DNA of 64,000 nt from Labia minor (GCA_963082975.1 OY720345.1:8582491-8646490); one strand, 5' to 3'. Positions 12,341 to 23,605 are shown, counted from the first letter of the stretch. A program made the numbers and translations. The notes: generated from the sequence alone by a model not told the origin.

Positions 12341-13629
12341 GGAATAAATAAAAATAATTCACAATAATTCTGAGAAAATTGTCTAAAATGGAGATTTATT
12401 CAAAGGCTAAAAAAAATAAAATAAAAATTATAATTTGACGTCCCTATTAAAGTGCAAAATTCAACAGAATAGATTAAAAAAAAATGCCCCAACGTGTGAA
12501 TCACTTCATCACTTTCATTATTTCTTCAAAAGTAAATTACAAATTATTTTAATAATCCAAATTTCTCTATAATATTTCTAAATAAAAAATAATTTATTGA
12601 TAAATTTTATTTTATAAATGTGTAATGCAAGATAAAATCATCAAATAATATTAAAAAAAAAAATATTTTTTCATAAATAATTTAAAATTTTTTTATTAAC
12701 TGGTATTAAATTAGCAAATATATTGGAAATATATATATATAATGTCTTTCTTCAAAAGATTGATTTTGAACAATAAAGCTTTGCTATATTCCGAGTGGAT
12801 TCTTGAAGAGGAGGCCTATCCGGATGGGAAATCCCTGTAAGCGCCTTTTGTGTGAGCCTTTAGTTTATTGAATGGACCATGTTAGGCTTTGCCTTCGAGA
12901 GGTCACCAACTAAACTCCCACTCCACCACTCTATAAACATCCATATTCTCTCCCCATCACCCACCAGTCTTTCCTGTTCGGCTAAATATGTTGATTCCTC
13001 CAAAATCCATTGGCGAAAGCTTCCACACAAATATACAACAACAAAATAGATAGACTTATTTCTATTGGTTATTTTATCCTATTCAAAAAGAAAAAGAGAA
13101 AAGATTAGAAAAATTATCCAATAATCATCAAGCGAATTATTTCAAAAAGAAACAGAAAATTTTTTTTTAAATAATATTATTTGAAATTTAAAAAGTTTCC
13201 AATTTTTCATATTTTATTAATTTCAATATTTAAATCAAGTTAATTTATTTTAGTTTAATATTAAAATAATCATGTTAATCATCTATAAATTTAATAGATT
13301 AAAAACTTTCTGAAAATATCCATGATAACAATAAATAAAATAAAAACTGACACAACTCAAAATGATCATTTGACAAGTAAAATAACTAATTTTCACTTAC
13401 ATTACTTTGTAAAATCAGTTAAACAATATAATTGTAAAATTCATCTGGGCAAAGAGAAGGGGTTTTGGCCAGATAACCATGGCTTTTAAAAAGTCATTAC
13501 AAAATTACAATTTTTTTAAAATTATCAATTTTATTTTTCTTGGGAATTTAACTTTCATGTATTTAGGATCAGAGACATCTATTAGTAAAGATGAAAAGTA
13601 TCAATGCAAACAAACTTATCTAACTTTTA
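12341..13629. other. No gene seen
   Basis: AT-rich apart from a balanced stretch at 12780-13030 (GAGGAGGCCTATCCGGATGG; GACCATGTTAGGCTTTGCC). That stretch could be a worn exon or transposon, but no frame is recognisable. Confidence 0.45.
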
Positions 13630-14010
13630 AATTCGATATATATTTAAATTTAATTAAATTAATTAAATTATAAATTAAGTGTAATTAAATAAATTGGATT
13701 AATTAATTAATTCAAAATTTAAATTTGCAGTTTGGTATTGTTATTCAATTAAATTAATTAATTAACCTATTCTTATTAAATTAATTACCCTCAAAATTTA
13801 AAAAATTAATTCTGGTACTTTCAGCGATTCAATCAAGCTTAAATTCTATATATATAGCAGTTTTATACAAATATTTAATCATGTGAAAAACTATCAAACA
13901 TATATTTTTATTTTTACTGTCAGTTTTGAGGAAAAATAATGAAAACGTAGTAGGTAATGGTTCTTTTCTGAATGAGCTAGATTTCTCAAAATTTGATAGA
14001 AAAACACACA
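13630..14010 (-). mobile_element. Family B element, both ends lost
   Basis: A minus-strand family B interior: the AT-rich zone with CAAAATTTAAATTTGCAGTTTGGTATTG shares a subtype with 16308-16757, followed by ACTTTCAGCGATTCAATCAA and the GTAGGTAATGGTTC block. The 3' hairpin is missing on the left. On the right it stops in an ACACACAAACAC remnant, beyond which a mariner relic begins. Confidence 0.65.
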
Positions 14011-14044
14011 AACACCTAATAAACATATACATATTTAAATAATA

Positions 14045-14585
14045 GGTTGGAGAAAATATGCATTTGGTGAGTGAGGATAGGTATCGTTTATTATGAGTTG
14101 CTTCCCTATGCACGAAAAATACGAAAATCTACTGTCAACAACTGAACCGTTTGAAGATAGCGATTGACCACAAACATCCAGAAGAGGTGTTGTGTTCAAT
14201 CAGCACTACGCTAGACCACACACGTCTTTAGTAACTCACCAGAATTTCGAGAAATGAAAGCTTAGTTGGGAAGTTTTAATGAATCCACCATACAGTCCGG
14301 ACCTCGCACCTACCAACCGATTACCATCTTTTTCTTGCATTGTAAAACTTTCTTAATAACAAAAAATTGGCATCTGGAGAAGATTGTGTAATTGGTTTTT
14401 AAAGAGTTTTTTTTTGTCAATAGTAACCAAGACTTACCTTACATATGAGAAAGACATTATGAAGCTACCATTAAAATGACAACCAATTATAAAACAAAAC
14501 GGTGTATATTTGACCTAAATCGGATAATCCAAAACATGTTAAATAAAGTGTTGAAATAATGGCTTTCTTTTTCCACAATCCATTA

Positions 14586-14587
<2 letters not shown>
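14045..14587 (+). mobile_element. mariner (Tc1/mariner) transposon, internally deleted relic
   Basis: Decayed C-terminal half of a mariner transposase. Broken frames give GIVYYELLP, YCQQLNRLKIAIDHK, RPHTSLVTHQNF, PYSPDLAPT, LASGEDC and, near the end, GIMKLP-like and QIIEQNG-like codons. The second catalytic Asp position (family HQDNARPHT) reads NQHYARPHT, so that key residue is lost; several stops and frameshifts follow. The right terminus ends ATTACC before TA; on the left, TAGGTTGGAGAAA at 14043 fits a mariner end and is joined directly to mid-transposase, implying an internal deletion. Confidence 0.75.

Positions 14588-14632
<45 letters not shown>
14588..14632. repeat. (AT)n microsatellite
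   Basis: About 22 uninterrupted AT units directly after the mariner TA target site. The TA insertion may have been in, or seeded, this tract. Confidence 0.95.
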
Positions 14633-14636
<4 letters not shown>

Positions 14637-15307
14637 TAATCAATGATTTTTTTGTATTTCATTTATATTTTAATAGCAATGAAGGAAAAGAAGGAGGAGT
14701 TAAAAAAGTGATCATGTACACAATTAATGATAAAACTTTCAACTCTCATCAGAATACGAGTTGAAAATAATTTATTCTGAATATTTACTGTATTTGTGAT
14801 AGATTCATATACGTATATGGAGAAAATGAATTTCGAATAGAATTTCCATATTTTTTCATGAACTAAAATAAACGAAAATGAAAATTTATCCAAATTATCA
14901 TGTTTTTTTTTTTGTTTTTTCATTTTTTTTTTTTTTTAATATTGATTGATAAATATTAAATGGTAATTGATTTAAAGTGTTCTGTATATCGTCATCTGGT
15001 ATATCCATTTTAAAAGAATATTAACTTAAATGAATATAAGAGAGTTAAAGAGTCTCTTTATATTGATTATGAAGTTAAAAATATTTTAAATAATTCAATT
15101 AATTCAATTAAATAAAAATTCAAAATTAAATTATATAATTTTTTCATTTAAAATAAAATAAATATACTTAAGTAAATAGTATATATATATAGGGTGGGCT
15201 ACGGGAATAGGGCCAAAGTTAGGTGAAATTTGTAGATGAAGGAATAAGAGTGAAGAAGCGTGGTAGAGCTCATTCTAATGCTCAGGTAATGCCATTTAAT
15301 TACCACA
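14633..15307. other. AT-rich, no gene seen
   Basis: Low-complexity A/T sequence. A more balanced patch at 15190-15300 (GGGTGGGCTACGGGAATAGG) leads into the possible transposase remnant. Confidence 0.45.
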
Positions 15308-15439
15308 ATGGACCACTGGAATGTTATTCACCATGTGTTTATATATGTATACGACAAATTTGTTAAAAACATTGAATCAGCAATGGCGGCCGAGCGTATA
15401 ATCAGATTTCCAATCAACATTGATCGTCGTCAACTGTAA
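15308..15439 (+). pseudogene. Possible helix-turn-helix transposase N-terminus remnant
   Basis: A 43-codon frame beginning MDHWNVIHHVFIYVYDKF and continuing KNIESAMAAERIIRF, INIDRR. The pattern (W followed by a hydrophobic helix, then aRNA-like R..F..., then IDRR) recalls the N-terminal helix-turn-helix segment of transposases found widely in insects (type W-x(5)-FV-x-x-YF...E...A-x-R-x-F). It ends in a stop, and no catalytic region follows. The assignment is tentative. Confidence 0.3.
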
Positions 15440-15588
15440 AAGGTGTAATGAGGTGGATACATTTTTTTTTCACAAACTATAGGAAACATAATAATAAGGA
15501 TGCATTAACAGTAGAACTTACTTTTTCTATGCGTTCATATAAACATTCTGGAGCGAATTTCTTCATGCTATTTACGTGGACGATGTAT

Positions 15589-16160
15589 TTTTACCGACTG
15601 ACGATAGTAAGGGAGATATTGTTTATTTATTTTTACATATCTCCACGAATCATGTATTTTTACCATGATGTCTGTCCGTCCGTCCGTCCGTCAGTCTGTC
15701 CGTCCGTCTGTCCGTCCGTCTGTCCGTCCGTATAGATGTGTACAGCTTGACAGATTTTGATAAAATTTGGTATATTTAGTTAATGCATCAGTATGATGAA
15801 TTGATCAACTTTTGGTGTATATCCGGAAACCGAAAGTGGTAGTATTAACGATCGACGACTGGAAGAGAAGGGTTATTCTCACAACAAATTTCGCATGAAG
15901 AGATTTTTTACATATCACCACGAATCATGCACTTTGTATTGGTTTTATCCTCGGGAAAAATCATCTTCATTAGTTTTTTTTTCTTAATTTAAAATTATAT
16001 GACGTCACCCAGCCCTTCATGACGTTACAGCCAGCGCCTTCTTATATATTATAAATAAAATAAAATTAAAAATATTTATGTTATATCCAAATCTGTTTTT
16101 ATCGCATTAATAGATAGATAGATAGCTGGAAATTAATTTATTTCAAACCGTCAACTTATT
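15589..16160 (+). mobile_element. Family A element, terminal hairpin deleted
   Basis: A plus-strand family A copy. The 5' end is ACCGACTGACGATAG and the (GTCC/GTCT)n microsatellite is expanded at 15669-15730. The twin TGACGT sites lie near 16000-16026. At the 3' end, CCGTC is followed at once by AACTTATT: the segment from the subterminal repeat through the hairpin is missing, with a GTC repeat at both deletion edges. Confidence 0.82.
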
Positions 16161-16307
16161 TAGAACTTAAAATATCAATTTTAAAAATTTAAAAATAAAC
16201 AATTCAATTTAAAAGTATTAAATCTGATTCGTTCTTTAACAATTATAAGATATTGAAATGAAATGAATAAATAAATATATTTTTATTTATGAATAATGTT
16301 TTTTTTT

Positions 16308-16757
16308 ACTATCTCGCCAAAAACGGTTTGAGCTAGAATAATGAAATTTGGCACAGGGACATTATTCAAAATCGTAGTTTTCTATCAAATTTTGAGAAAT
16401 GTAGCCCATTCAGAAAAGAACCATTACCTACCACGTTTTCATTATTTTTCCTCAAAACTGACAGTAAAAATAAAAATATATGTTTGATAGTTTTTCATAT
16501 GATTAAATATTTGTATAAAACTGCTATATATAGAATTTAAGCTTGATTGAATCGCTGAAAGTACCAGAATTATTTTTATAAATTTTGAGGTAATTAATTT
16601 AATAAGTATATATTAATTAATTAATTTAATTGAATAACAATACCATACTGTAAATTTAAATTTTGAATTAATTAATTAATCTAATTTAAATATATATATA
16701 ATATATGTTAATTAATCCAATTCAAATTTGCGAGATAGTCGAGTGGAGACACTCCAG
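16308..16757 (+). mobile_element. Family B element, 5' block deleted
   Basis: A plus-strand copy. The 5' subterminal ACTATCTCGC is at 16308-16317, joined directly to AAAAACGGTTTGAGC, so the 5' block and microsatellite are gone. The rest is complete to GCGAGATAGT and the hairpin GAGTG-GAGA-CACTC, ending CCAG at 16757. It carries the same AT-rich interior subtype as 13630-14010. Confidence 0.82.
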
Positions 16758-17340
16758 ATTTTTTTTATGAGGAATCAAATTATATCTTTCTTATTATTCT
16801 TTTTTTTGCAAGTATTATTTATTTATTTATTATTTGTGTGTGTGTTGATGTTCTTGTTGAGATGCTTTGAGAGAAAGAGAAAGAGAGAAAGAGAGCTGCG
16901 GGGGAAAGTGTTTTCAAAGGAAAGGGTGTCTATCGTATGCCTAATAGCCAAAACACAGATGCACTTATCGTAAATTCCCACAAGATTCCCAATTCTTTTG
17001 GGATCTAACCAATTTAACTGTAATTGACTGAATGATACGCCTCACTTTGCCTCTTTCCCCCAACATTTCTCCTCCAAAAATAAAAAAATAGAAATTATTT
17101 TAAATATATAATCTATTATTTTTTTATTACATTCATATTTTATTATTAAACCTATATTTTATTTTTATTTTTTAAATTAATTAAATATATTTTAAGTAAA
17201 TAAATAGAATCGTTTATATTCGAATATTATTATTATTATTATTATTATTATTAGGATTATTTGTTACATGTACATTTATCATAACTAAGGAAACATTATT
17301 TAAAATTTACATAATAATAATAATAATAGAGTCCTTTATT
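16758..17340. other. No gene seen; purine-rich and (ATT)n tracts
   Basis: A GA-rich tract at 16868-16895, a mixed stretch to 17080, and (ATT)n near 17226-17252. No recognisable product. Confidence 0.45.
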
Positions 17341-18480
17341 CCGTTTTCGAAAATCGCCCTTTCTTCAAACTCTTTCGAATTGTTTCTTCTGTTGCTTTTC
17401 TTTTTCTAAAGTGTCGAATAGATTTTTATTATTATTATTATTATCAATTTCTGTTGATATATCTCTTTGAATTTCTTTAAGATTGCCTAGAACGCTTATT
17501 TTATCTGGAATAGTTTTATAGTTCTAGTTTTTAATACTGTGTCTGTTCTACACCATTATGTAATTATTATTTTCTTCATTACAATGTTGAAAGGAATTTT
17601 ATTAGACTCTTAACATTTGTTTTTGTTTTTCCTCTTTTGAATGTAGTCGGTATGACATCTCCTGATTATTTCGCCCCCACAAAAATGAATGTGTGTTGTC
17701 CATTACAACATCTGGTAGATTTCTTCTTTTTTCTTTATTTTTACTTTTACTATCGTTACTCTTCCTTTTACTTTCAATCCGAAACTTTCATAATTCTCTC
17801 TTAATTCTTGAAGCTTTGTCGAACGTAATAGAATATGCTGCTGCTGCAGCCTCTCGAACTAAAAATTTTGTTTATTCTAACAAATTGATTATTTTATTTT
17901 TTATTTTTTTTTTCATTGGTCTGCATAGAAAATGCTTTTTTCTTTCTTCTTCTTCGTTGTCTTCATCTTCTATTTCAGTTGATGGTGAGTATTGGTTTTC
18001 TTTTGTTTACATACCTTGTTTAACTTCTATTGATAATTTTTTGTTTTTTTGTTTGGACATACCTTAAAAAAAATCGTTAAAGTTACCGTTTATTCCACAT
18101 ACTCACAACGTTTACACTGATTTTTTAATTTTTTTTTGTCTTTTGGATTCTTTGTCTTTTATTATATGTGCTTTTGCTCTTTTCGAAAACTTTGAAATTT
18201 TCATTTGTTCATTTTCACGGAGTTCAAGCCTTTCTTGTGTTTACTGGAGCTCGATAACTAATTTTTATTATTTAATCATCCTGGAACTGTCAGTTCCTGG
18301 TTTTATACATGCGGAAGGCAACGGGAAACCACCGCATTAACATTCCCAAGAAAAATGATCAGACTGGGGAGCTTCTAACGGTTTCCTAGTCATGATGATA
18401 GCCAAACTCCGAAAGGGAGACTTAAGAAGAATCATTCTGAAGTGACTGATCGCATTGGACTGCCAAATATTTCTCTTTCA
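17341..18480 (-). other. Possible decayed LINE 5' or ORF1-like region
   Basis: A long stretch that is pyrimidine-rich on plus and therefore purine-rich and lysine/glutamate-rich if read on minus, with broken frames but few low-complexity runs. At 18311-18440 the plus strand has GGCAACGGGAAACCACCGC, CATTCCCAAGAAAA and AGCCAAACTCCGAAAGG, phrases I associate with the 5' regions of insect non-LTR retrotransposons. Neither strand gives a continuous frame, so this is a suspicion of an old LINE and not a gene call. Confidence 0.3.
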
Positions 18481-18803
18481 TAACTACAGTTTCAAGAAAT
18501 TTCATTGAGTTTATTTATAAAATTTTCGAATCTTTTTTAAATTCAAAATTTTTCATTTTCAGGTTCACTTTAACTCCCCCACATTCAACATTGAGAATCG
18601 TTATAGTCTAAATATGTTTCAGCATTGATGTTTTCTTCATATGTATTTATCACATTTGAAAATTTTGATTCTATCTAATGTCTAATAATTAGTAACGTAT
18701 GCTATTATCACATAAGCGGGCTTATTTTGTCAAAATTAGTCAAAGAGTATCAAAATTAAAATATTTATATCATACAATTATTATACTCGTTGTACCATTG
18801 AAG

Positions 18804-19060
18804 CAGAGGTCCCCAAAATGGTCTATATCTACCTGTAAGGAGTCTACGGCAGCGAATAACAAATTTGGGGATCCATGAAATGAAAATGGGACACTATGGG
18901 GCTCTCTCGACATGGCTTTTAAAACTTTTTTGATTTTTCAATAAGGCTCTAAAAAAGGGTAAATTTTTTTTATAAAAAATCAAAATCAATTTAAGGTGTC
19001 CACCCAAAACCGAAAAATTTGGCAAGGGGTCTAAGACCCAAAAAAGTTTGGGAACCTCTG
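18804..19060. mobile_element. Short non-autonomous hAT element
   Basis: The termini are CAGAGGTCCCCAAAATGG and, inverted at the right, CAGAGGTTCCCAAACTTTTT. The flanks CATTGAAG (18796-18803) and CTTTAAAG (19061-19068) agree at 6 of 8 positions, as expected for an aged 8-bp hAT duplication. The same family occurs at 43767-44014 and in pieces at 6762 and 25193. There is no transposase. Confidence 0.7.
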
Positions 19061-19422
19061 CTTTAAAGAATTGTTGAAAAAGTATCGTCTTCAACATCTT
19101 AATTTCTATTTTTTTAAAATTTATTAATTTTCTTTATTTATAGTTTAATATATTACAATTTTTTAATTGGGCTATAGGTTGACCATAAGTACCGCTTTTA
19201 TAATTTTTTTCAATTGCATTCATCAAATAATTTATTTTTATTTAAAAAAAAAAGATAATCCAATTAGTAAAAAAATATATATTTTTTCTAATTCATTCAA
19301 ATAATTTATTTTTATTTAAAAAAAGAAAAGATAAACCAATTAGTATAAAATAAAATATTTTTTCTAAGAAGGGATTATTATTATTGAAATGTAATAGATA
19401 AATATTATATATATATATATCG

Positions 19423-19560
19423 TCAGTCAGTGTGTTGTGAACTTTCAACAGAGTCGGTATTCTATTACTTGTTTTAAGTATCTAAAGTGTAGTGTGGACA
19501 TAGTAAATGCAGCATAATGCATCGATATCTTTGAAACGACATGTCGCCCTCCTAACCAAG
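19423..19560 (+). CDS. Candidate first exon with initiator, ATG and splice donor
   Basis: A balanced-composition island in AT-rich DNA. It opens with an initiator TCAGTC (A+1 near 19425) just after a TATATA tract, then about 80 bp of leader. ATG at 19507 opens MQHNASISLKRHVALLTK, and the exon closes at a strong donor, CAAG|GTAAGATCC (GT at 19561). This is what a short arthropod first coding exon looks like. The 18 residues match no family I recognise, and no second exon is proven. The TATA tract may be plain microsatellite. The order initiator, ATG, donor supports a real exon; confirmation needs transcripts. Confidence 0.4.
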
Positions 19561-19754
19561 GTAAGATCCTTTACCCTCTTTTCTCATTATAGTTATTTAT
19601 ATTCAATTTATAGTTTCGTTACAATTCATAATTTAAAATTGAACAATTTTAATTCCCATCCCCACACCATTTTTTCAAAATATAATAATTTGAAGAATGA
19701 TCTTAAAAAAAATATTCTAGTAAAAATTAAACTTTATAAAAAATTTTTTATAAT

Positions 19755-19848
19755 TTTTACTATCTCGCCAAAATTTCCGATATTGAGCTTTTGATGTTTT
19801 TATAGGTTTTGAAGGTTCCTGAATCATTTTCACTAAGGTTGAGAAAAA

Positions 19849-19907
<59 letters not shown>

Positions 19908-20348
19908 AGAAAAGATTACGCAAAAACAGTTTGAGTTAGAATCATGAAATTTGGTACATGGGCATTATTCAAAATTTGTAGTTTTCTATCAACTTTTGAG
20001 AAATGTAGCTCAACGTTTTGATTTTTTTTCCTCTAAAGTGACCGTAAAAATAAAGATATATGTTTGATAATTTTTCACATGATTAAAAATTGTATAAAAC
20101 TGCTATATATAGAATTTCAGCTTGATTGAATCACTGAAAGTACCAGAATTAATTTTTTAACACTGCAAATCTCACGCGCCAACAAGTGACGTGGCGCCAT
20201 CAACAAAGAGCCAAACACGCTGGTTTAATAAATATTATTTATTAATTTTAATTTATAATTTATAATTAATTAAATTTAATTTAAATATAATATATTATGT
20301 TATTTAATCCAGTTCAAAATGCGAGATAGTCGAGTGGAGACACTCCAG
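19755..20348 (+). mobile_element. Family B Helentron-like element, near full length
   Basis: A plus-strand copy. The 5' subterminal ACTATCTCGC is at 19759-19768 and the 3' GCGAGATAGT plus hairpin GAGTG-GAGA-CACTC end at CCAG, 20348. The microsatellite is expanded to (TA)n(TG)n at 19856-19907. All internal blocks are co-linear with 60875-61464. There is no ORF. Confidence 0.85.
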
Positions 20349-20544
20349 CTAATTTACTATCATATATTACTTATAGGTATATAATAATTAGTTCTCACCA
20401 GCTGGTAATAATTAGTTCTCATAAATTCAATTTTATTAAAAGTTAAATGAAAATGATTTATTTTTAATGAAAATCACATCTTTAAGATGTTAGTATTATT
20501 TTCCCAATATAATTTTAAATTTTAAAGAATTTTTGAAAATTAAT

Positions 20545-21680
20545 ATCCCAGAAATAAAATAATATTTTTAAAAATCTCTACACCTTTTGAATCATATTGA
20601 TCTTATTTATTTATTTTTATATTTCTTTTTCTTCATTTTGTTGATATAAATGTTATCTAATATTATTTAATTTCTAATTTTTCTAGACTGGAGAGACGAG
20701 ACATTAATTCAAGTCTTCGAGTCTAATCTGCGAGATTTATCAACCCTTTATTAACTGCGAGGTTAGTATTTATTATTAATTTCATTTTCAATTCAAGATA
20801 AATTTATTTATTTTTCAACTTCATAATTTAATATGTTATTTTGACTTCTTATTTCTATTTCATGTTTCAATCTTCGTTCCTGATTCTGGATGTTGATTTT
20901 AATTCTTAATTATCTTCTCCATCTCTGATGATGATGAAACGATCTTCATAATACAGTTCACCAAATGTAAGTAATCATCGTTATTTATTTAGCATTGCAT
21001 ATGCATAGCAAATAAATGTAAATTTTATTAATTTTCAAATGTAAGTGTTGTATTAATATTTAAAGTAAATTTTAACATACATATTAGAAGGGATAATTGA
21101 ATTTAAGTTGATTTTTTTTGTTTTTTTTAATATTAATAAAAAGATTTTTAAAGAAATATATTAAGCTATATTATAGAATTTAGTGAGATCAGGGAATTTC
21201 ATATTACATCTTTGAACAAGGAGCATTGATAGAGAAAACAGAAGAGAGAACGGTTTTTTGAATTGGTAGGTTTCGATGCGTTATACCGGGAGGGTGGCTA
21301 TTATGTGGATTATTTTGTTGTTAGGGATTTATAGGAGGTTTTCTCTCCCCCCCCCCCCTATTGCATCAAGCGATGAATGTTCTCATCCATAGATTATAAT
21401 AGAAAGAATTAATAAAAAGGTGTGGGTGGCTAAGACAAGTGTCATGCCAACATTTAAGGGTAGTGTTACATGAATTGCATGAACTGCTTGCCAGGACTGA
21501 AATCTACCTTTTTGTATTGTTGTCAGCTTAGTTGACGAGGATCGACTGCACGTGGATTTGGAAAGGTAATTCAGGACAGTTTCGAAATGGGAATAGTCTG
21601 AACAGGAACAAATTGTTGTTCACCTTTTGAGTGTAGGGTATATTTAATTAGCATGTGGTCGATTGTAATAAAATAACTTT
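20545..21680 (+). repeat. Dispersed ~1.1-kb repeat, copy 1
   Basis: Co-linear along its length with 36340-37452, about 70-80% alike by eye. Conserved landmarks: TTTCTAG|A (acceptor-like, 20688), GCGAG|GTTAGTATT (donor-like, 20763), ATGATGATGAAA and CACCAAAT|GTAAGTAATC (perfect donor, near 20967). Later come a C run (21348-21358), GTGTGGGTGG and GAAATGGGAATAG. In copy 1 the 70-nt exon-like part has an in-frame stop. It could be an unclassified transposon or a duplicated gene segment; orientation is given by the splice-like sites. Confidence 0.6.
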
Positions 21681-21774
21681 TTATTTAGCAGAATTTGAAA
21701 AATATTTATTATTATAAAAACATGTTTAGAATTATTACTATTACTATATAATTTTAATTTCTGGTTCAGGGATA

Positions 21775-22224
21775 CGAGGGTGGGCTAAAAAGTTTCCGGC
21801 CTGACAAAGAAAAACGATGTTTTTAAATTTTTTTTTTTTCTTTATTTTTCAACATTCAAGATAGCTGAGACGTGTACGATGTCAGCTGAACGTGTGCGAA
21901 ATATTTTGCACAACCATTTGAATATGGAAAGCTGTGTGCAACGTCAGTGCCGCGTTTGCTAACGTTACACCAAAAAAACATTTCTACCGACAATTTGGCG
22001 CTTTAGGCGTAATCCAAACAAATTTTTGCGTCGATTCATAACTGTTGATAAGAGACTTAAATTAAAATAAATTCAATTTAATCAATTAATTAATTCGAAC
22101 ACCGTTATGGGAAATGTATCAGTGTTGATGGAGATTATATTGAAAAATATAGCAAAAAAAAAAAAAAAAAATTCAAAAACATCGTTTTTCTTGGTCAGGC
22201 CGGAAACTTTTCACCCCACCCTCG
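21775..22224 (+). mobile_element. mariner-type deletion derivative with ~60-bp inverted repeats
   Basis: Bounded by TA on both sides (21773-21774 and 22225-22226). The terminal inverted repeats start CGAGGGTGGG and stay alike for about 60 bp (AAAAGTTTCCGGCCTGAC, AAGAAAAACGATGTTTTT). Inside, from ATG at 21879, the frame gives MSAERVRNILHNHLNM and, after a stop, RRNPNKFLRRFITVD. These match the middle of a mariner transposase just before its first catalytic Asp. The frame then jumps to a C-terminal-like KCISVDGDYIEK. The catalytic domain is deleted, so the element is non-autonomous. Confidence 0.85.
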
Positions 22225-23500
22225 TACTTTATCGTAGGTATATAATTTTCATTTTTAAAAACAAAACCCTGAATACAATTGTAATTCTAATATATTAATA
22301 AAAAAATCAAAAAAACAAAACAAAACAAAAATAATTCACCAAAACTTTAACCAACTTTGTTAGATTATTATCTATCATTCACAAAAGAATAATAGATTAT
22401 TATTTAGTAACTACCTACATTATTTTTTATATTATAATAGTAATGTGTTATTTTTGCTGATTAGATTATTTTTTTTTTTTGAAGTGTAGTAATGAATTAG
22501 TTATTAATATTTTGTAATGAAGAAGATAGAGTTTATGTATATATGTACATACATGAGAGAGAGAAAGGAAATGATGTTGTATATTAATATGTCATGTGAA
22601 TGAACTGTGTTTTGTGAACAAAGGAATCTCAAAGTAATATACATAACATACAAGTACAGTCGTTACAATGAAGCAAATATCTTAGTTGACCAAAATCTAG
22701 TTCGCTCGTTTGGAATTCAGTTGCTGTGAACGAAACAGTTTGATTGTTCCCTTTCATATCCGCCCATTCTCTGCTAACAATCTCTAGTTGAAATTAATTT
22801 TCCTTGAGTTTAGATTTAAACATTAATATAATTAAATAACCGTTTCAATAAAATTTAAAGATGATTAAATAAATGAAAATCGAATCAACAAAATTTTTTT
22901 ATTATTATTATTATTATTATTATACTTGAACTCAATCTGATATAATATTAATTTAGCTTATATTCATGTGGATATACATTTACTATTTTTTAATACTAAT
23001 TAGTTAAGATAATATTTATTTAATTATATTTGTTCAAATAGAAAAAAAAAGAAGCAATTATCAGTTGTATAATTTATATTGATAAAATTACATTAGTTAA
23101 TAATCTAATAAATGTTAAAGTATTAATTCCCATATTGAACATATCAATTTAAATATAATTCTATTGATTATATAGAATAATTAAATTGTAAATTAATTTC
23201 AGTTCAAATAAGGGAAAAATAGATTAAAAGAAAATTAAAACAAATTGTCATTTTTGATACTTAATAATTAAATTTTGAATTTCAACAAAACACTGAGAAC
23301 ATCATTAGAATTTACCATATTATACCATAGGATACTTAATTGTATTCTTTTTCAATATTTTTTTCAAAAAAATGTAGGGAATAGCATATTCTCGGAGAGT
23401 TGAGTGTGAGAAGATGGAATTTATTTTATATATGGGGAAATCGAAATGTGGCGACATTTGGGCCAGAATGACCTTCCGATCTTCACCCAATCCACTCCAA
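22225..23500. other. No gene proven; AT-rich with one balanced patch
   Basis: Mostly A/T low complexity, with (ATT)n near 22898-22922. At 22690-22790 a balanced patch contains ATTCAGTTGCTGTGAACG and may be a transcription start or an old exon, but lacks further support. Confidence 0.4.
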
Positions 23501-23527
23501 TCATCCCAGAGCTGGGTCCTGGACGGA

Positions 23528-23605
23528 TATATAAAGGAGCCTCGCAGCCAAGAGATCATTCAGTCGAACAGTCGCATATATGTATATATATTTATGTCTA
23601 CTTAA
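23528..23605 (+). promoter_or_regulatory. TATA plus initiator core promoter
   Basis: TATATAAAGG at 23528-23537 is followed by the arthropod initiator TCATTC with A+1 at 23558, giving the standard 30-bp spacing. A second initiator TCAGTC overlaps at 23560-23565 and a third CAGTCG follows. The 150 bp upstream (23410-23527) are unusually balanced and would be the proximal promoter. Transcription would run rightward. The downstream gene is not recognisable: no clear exon follows within several kilobases. Confidence 0.5.

Noticed and set aside
15669-15735. A Ser/Val/Pro/Cys-rich repeat protein (VCPSVRPSV-like)
   Set aside because: It is the translation of the (GTCC/GTCT)n microsatellite inside the family A element, not a gene.
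17693-18340. Plus-strand Ser/Leu/Phe-rich frames that look like membrane proteins
   Set aside because: They arise from a T-rich strand; hydrophobic runs follow composition. The purine-rich minus strand is at least as likely to be the ancestral coding side.
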